Assembly: GCF_001655005.1 (NCBI RefSeq)
Contig: NZ_LXET01000014.1
Span: forward strand, 1 to 9,276
Length of the DNA stretch: 9,276 nucleotides
DNA from: Hafnia paralvei ATCC 29927
GTDB lineage: Bacteria; Pseudomonadota; Gammaproteobacteria; Enterobacterales; Enterobacteriaceae
Direction of reading: 5' to 3'
The notes below the pieces were generated by a model. The model was given only the letters and a program-made list of their open reading frames with translations, did no database searches and was not told where the DNA came from. Below are positions 6,703 to 9,276 of this stretch, piece by piece. The translations under genes were made by a program, and so were the position numbers. Position 1 is the stretch's first letter, and every line of letters begins with the position of its first letter.

Positions 6703-6731
6703 AATCTATCTCCATTGAACTGAGGCCTGCA

Positions 6732-7706
6732 ATGAAGCAAGAAAAATTCGGCGTACTATTAGTTAACTTGGGCACGCCAGAGGCCCCAACGTCATCTGCG
6801 GTAAAGCGTTATTTGGCTGAGTTTCTTAGCGATAAGCGCGTCGTGGATGTTTCCCGCCTGATTTGGTGGCCGATTTTGAACGGCGTTATTCTGCCGATCC
6901 GCTCCCCACGCGTGGCTAAACTCTATCAATCTGTATGGATGGAAGAGGGCTCTCCGCTGATGGTCTATAGCCGCCGCCAGCAGGCCGCATTACAGGCTCG
7001 TTTGCCGAATATTCCTGTAGAACTGGGGATGAGCTATGGTCAGCCCGCATTAAAAAATGCGATTGATAAACTTCATGATGCAGGCGTCGATCGTATTATC
7101 CTGCTGCCGTTGTACCCGCAGTATTCGTGTTCGACCAACGCCGCGGTATTTGATGGCGTAGCCCGACACTTTGCAAGTATGCGTCGCATACCGTCGCTGA
7201 ATTTTATTCGCGACTATGCTGAACATCCCGCTTACATCGCCGCATTGTGTAGCAGCATTCGTGCTAGTTTTGCTCAGCACGGTCAACCTGATATGTTGCT
7301 GTTTTCCTTCCATGGCATTCCGCAACGTTATGCCGATCAGGGCGATGACTATCCACAGCGCTGCCGAGCGACTACGCAAGCGGTGGCTCATACGCTAGGA
7401 CTAGACGCTGAGCGTTACATGATGACGTATCAGTCGCGCTTCGGTCGTGAGCCGTGGCTAACGCCGTTTACGGATAAAACAATTGAGCAGCTGCCGGCAA
7501 AAGGGATAAAGCATATTCAGGTGATTTGCCCTGGTTTTTCTGCTGATTGTCTGGAAACGCTGGAAGAGATTAAGGTACAAAATAAAGAATTCTTCATTGA
7601 AGCGGGAGGAGAGACGTTTGAATACATTCCTGCGCTAAATGACGATGCTTTGCATATTGAACTGTTTTATCAGTTAGTCATGGAACAAATAGGGCGTTCA
7701 GCCTGA
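6732..7706 (+). CDS. hemH: ferrochelatase
   Basis: Inserts ferrous iron into protoporphyrin IX in the last step of heme synthesis, at the cytoplasmic face of the inner membrane. The protein is 324 residues (E. coli about 320) and is clearly orthologous along its whole length. Key blocks are LLVNLGTP (9-16), ILPIRSPRVAKLY (53-65), GSPLMVYSRRQQ (73-84), LPLYPQYSCST (125-135), SFHGIPQRYADQGDDYPQRC (192-211) with the active-site H194, QSRFGREPWL (234-243), and CPGFSADCLETLEEI (266-280) with the metal-site acid E275. GAGG (6722-6725) lies 6 nt before the ATG. The gene sits between the adk terminator and a stem-loop, so it is probably transcribed mostly alone. In E. coli aes follows it, but here gsk does. 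Confidence 0.98.
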   Translation: MKQEKFGVLLVNLGTPEAPTSSAVKRYLAEFLSDKRVVDVSRLIWWPILNGVILPIRSPRVAKLYQSVWMEEGSPLMVYSRRQQAALQARLPNIPVELGMSYGQPALKNAIDKLHDAGVDRIILLPLYPQYSCSTNAAVFDGVARHFASMRRIPSLNFIRDYAEHPAYIAALCSSIRASFAQHGQPDMLLFSFHGIPQRYADQGDDYPQRCRATTQAVAHTLGLDAERYMMTYQSRFGREPWLTPFTDKTIEQLPAKGIKHIQVICPGFSADCLETLEEIKVQNKEFFIEAGGETFEYIPALNDDALHIELFYQLVMEQIGRSA

Positions 7707-7726
7707 TATTCTGCGATGAAATTTTG

Positions 7727-7749
7727 CGTCAGAGCTTCTGGCTCTGACG
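7727..7749. terminator. stem-loop after hemH, without a U-run
   Basis: Perfect 9-bp stem CGTCAGAGC (7727-7735) and GCTCTGACG (7741-7749) with loop TTCTG. ATTAAGC follows, so it is not a classical intrinsic terminator on the plus strand. It may stabilise the hemH 3' end or assist termination. Its right arm holds the candidate -35 of gsk. Confidence 0.55.
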
Positions 7750-7773
7750 ATTAAGCAAGTGATGTGTTAGAAT
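7744..7773 (+). promoter_or_regulatory. likely gsk promoter, extended -10
   Basis: An extended -10, TGTTAGAAT (7765-7773), has the TGn element plus a 5 of 6 hexamer. CTGACG (7744-7749), 4 of 6 to the -35 consensus, lies 18 bp before the hexamer. The start point would be near 7780, about 29 nt before the gsk ATG. A GTG at 7764 that opens a longer in-frame ORF lies inside this promoter and would not be transcribed from it. Confidence 0.55.
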
Positions 7774-7808
7774 TCTCGGCTTCCTTTTCACAACCACTGA
7801 CGACACTG

Positions 7809-9110
7809 ATGAAATTCCCTGGCCAACGCAAATCTAAACACTATTTCCCCGTAAATGCGCGCGATCCGTTACTACATGCAACGCAGAAAAGCGAAATTGA
7901 TACCTCCTATGTGGTCGGTATCGACCAAACGCTGGTGGATATTGAAGCGAAAGTCAGCGACGAATTTATTACTCGTTACCGCCTAAGTCAGGGGCATTCC
8001 TTGGTGATCGAAGACGACGTTGCCGAAGCCCTGTATCAAGAGCTAACCGATAACAAGCTTATCACCCACGAGTTTGCCGGCGGCACGATTGGCAACACGA
8101 TGCACAATTACTCTGTGCTAGCCGATGACCGTTCGATTTTGCTTGGCGTAATGTGTAGTAACGTGAAAATTGGCAGCTATGCCTATCGTTATCTGTGTAA
8201 TACCTCAAGTCGTACCGATCTTAACTACCTGCAAGGGGTTGATGGTGCGATTGGTCGCTGCTTCACTCTCATCAGCGAAAATGGCGAACGTACGTTTGCC
8301 ATCAGCCCTGGGATGATGAATCAACTGCGCCCGGAAAGCATTCCTGAGGATGTTATCGCAGGCGCATCAGCGCTGGTGCTTACCGCCTATTTGGTGCGCT
8401 GCAAACCGGGTGAGCCGATGCGTGAAGCCACCATGAAAGCCATTGAATATGCTAAAAAGCACAATGTGCCGGTGGTTCTGACATTAGGCACCAAGTTTGT
8501 GATCGCCGACGATCCACAGTGGTGGCGCGATTTCTTGCGCGATAACGTGACGATCGTCGCCATGAATGAAGAAGAGGCTGAAGCTTTAACCGGACTCAAC
8601 GACCCACTGGCGGCGTCTGATAAAGCGCTTGAGTGGGTCGATTTAGTATTATGCACCGCTGGGCCGGTCGGTTTATATATGGCAGGTTATACCGAAGAAG
8701 ATGGGAAACGCAAAACCCAGCATCCGCTGCTGCCAGGGGTTATTCCTGAATTTAACCTGTACGAATTCAGCCGCCCAATGCGTAAAGTATCCTGTGAAGT
8801 TCCGTTTAAAATCTACTCTCATATTGCGCCTTATATGGGGGGGCCAGAGAAGATTATGAACACCAACGGTGCAGGCGACGGCGCATTGGCTGCGCTGTTG
8901 CACGATATTGCGGCTAACGGTTTCCACCGCACCAATGTGCCGAACTCCAGCAAACACCAGCGTACTTATCTCACTTATTCTTCATTGGCTCAGGTGTGTA
9001 AATATGCCAACCGGGTCAGCTATCAAGTGCTAAACCAGCATTCTCCACGCCTAACACGCGGCCTGCCAGAAAGAGAAGATAGTTTAGAAGAGTCGTATTG
9101 GGAGAGATAA
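7809..9110 (+). CDS. gsk: inosine-guanosine kinase
   Basis: Cytoplasmic PfkB/ribokinase-family enzyme that phosphorylates guanosine and inosine with ATP to give GMP and IMP (purine salvage). From the ATG at 7809 it has 433 residues; E. coli Gsk has 434 and begins the same way, MKFPG-RKSKHYFPVNARDP, which fixes the start although no strong ribosome binding site is visible. The in-frame extension from 7764 begins with GTG and lies over the promoter. Recognisable blocks are EFAGGTIGNTMHNYS at 88-102, NTNGAGDGALAALLHD at 351-366 with the catalytic-base Asp at 357, and a C-terminus (LTRGLPEREDSLEESYW) almost identical to E. coli. The gene follows hemH after 102 bp with its own promoter. Confidence 0.97.
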   Translation: MKFPGQRKSKHYFPVNARDPLLHATQKSEIDTSYVVGIDQTLVDIEAKVSDEFITRYRLSQGHSLVIEDDVAEALYQELTDNKLITHEFAGGTIGNTMHNYSVLADDRSILLGVMCSNVKIGSYAYRYLCNTSSRTDLNYLQGVDGAIGRCFTLISENGERTFAISPGMMNQLRPESIPEDVIAGASALVLTAYLVRCKPGEPMREATMKAIEYAKKHNVPVVLTLGTKFVIADDPQWWRDFLRDNVTIVAMNEEEAEALTGLNDPLAASDKALEWVDLVLCTAGPVGLYMAGYTEEDGKRKTQHPLLPGVIPEFNLYEFSRPMRKVSCEVPFKIYSHIAPYMGGPEKIMNTNGAGDGALAALLHDIAANGFHRTNVPNSSKHQRTYLTYSSLAQVCKYANRVSYQVLNQHSPRLTRGLPEREDSLEESYWER

Positions 9111-9117
9111 GAGATGG

Positions 9118-9152
9118 GGGCGGATAACCTAGCTATGTAGGATTCGCCTTTG
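9118..9152 (+). terminator. possible gsk terminator hairpin
   Basis: GGCGGAT (9119-9125) and CCTA (9128-9131) pair with TAGG (9138-9141) and ATTCGCC (9142-9148), with a two-base bulge, a G-T pair and a 6-nt loop, then TTTGT. The stem is imperfect and the T-run short, so termination is uncertain. Confidence 0.35.
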
Positions 9153-9200
9153 TGGGAGCAGTGACAGATTTCGCCCGCCCGTTAGCATCAATTTTTCCAT

Positions 9201-9267
9201 GACGCAGTTGGCGTAGGCGTCCGACGAGAGGTTGCCAGCGCGCAACCTCTCGACTCTCGCGCTTTTT
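9201..9267. repeat. hairpin-rich segment downstream of gsk
   Basis: GACGC (9201-9205) can pair with GCGTC (9217-9221). A perfect 11-bp stem, CGAGAGGTTGC (9225-9235) and GCAACCTCTCG (9242-9252), has the loop CAGCGC. A competing pairing joins GCGCG (9238-9242) with CGCGC (9258-9262) directly before five T (9263-9267), so a terminator could form there. The remaining sequence to the window end shows no gene start. This may be part of a dispersed intergenic repeat, but only one copy is in view. Confidence 0.45.
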
Positions 9268-9276
9268 ATCCGAGAC

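Noticed and set aside
7764..7808. N-terminal extension of gsk from a GTG at 7764
   Set aside because: E. coli Gsk starts at the equivalent of the ATG at 7809, and the extension lies over the predicted extended -10 promoter.
9141..9200. tRNA-like look of the segment after gsk (GCGAATCC on the minus strand)
   Set aside because: No matching anticodon arm, acceptor stem or CCA end could be assembled.
1..9276. Mobile element, phage or CRISPR as the source of the accessory block
   Set aside because: No transposase, integrase, terminal inverted repeats, target duplications or spaced repeat array were seen in the window.

Overview
The window is chromosomal DNA from a gamma-proteobacterium of the order Enterobacterales. 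Adk, HemH and Gsk follow their E. coli counterparts almost residue for residue and keep the E. coli order. The exact genus cannot be read from the sequence; a Hafnia-like or related genus is my guess only.

Left part (1-2367, minus strand): a two-gene operon of an acetamidase/formamidase-family hydrolase followed 8 bp later by a PuuP-like amino acid/amine permease. Together they look like an uptake-and-hydrolysis unit for a nitrogen-containing compound whose identity is unknown.

Middle (2368-5830): a long AT-rich divergent intergenic region, then a plus-strand operon of a GPH-family (MelB-like) sugar:cation symporter and a GH105 unsaturated rhamnogalacturonyl hydrolase. This is the rhiT-rhiN arrangement known from pectin-degrading enterobacteria. 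The transporter would import unsaturated rhamnogalacturonan fragments and the hydrolase would remove their terminal unsaturated uronic acid. The intergenic region carries a near-consensus sigma-70 promoter (TTGATA, 17 bp, TATAAA) with a KdgR-like palindrome lying over the spacer and -10. Just upstream are a direct repeat that could bind an AraC/RhaS-type activator and, farther up, a CRP-like site. A strong intrinsic terminator closes the operon.

Right part (5831-9276, plus strand): the housekeeping genes adk (adenylate kinase), hemH (ferrochelatase) and gsk (inosine-guanosine kinase). An intrinsic terminator separates adk and hemH, and a stem-loop that shares bases with the likely gsk promoter separates hemH and gsk. 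In E. coli htpG precedes adk and aes lies between hemH and gsk. Here neither is present at those places, and the four-gene catabolic block sits directly beside adk, suggesting a variable insertion site next to core genes. The last 166 bases after gsk hold several hairpins and may be part of a dispersed repeat.

I found no sign of a phage, transposase, CRISPR array, tRNA or rRNA, and no clearly new system. The most interesting part is the regulatory region in front of the rhiTN-like operon.
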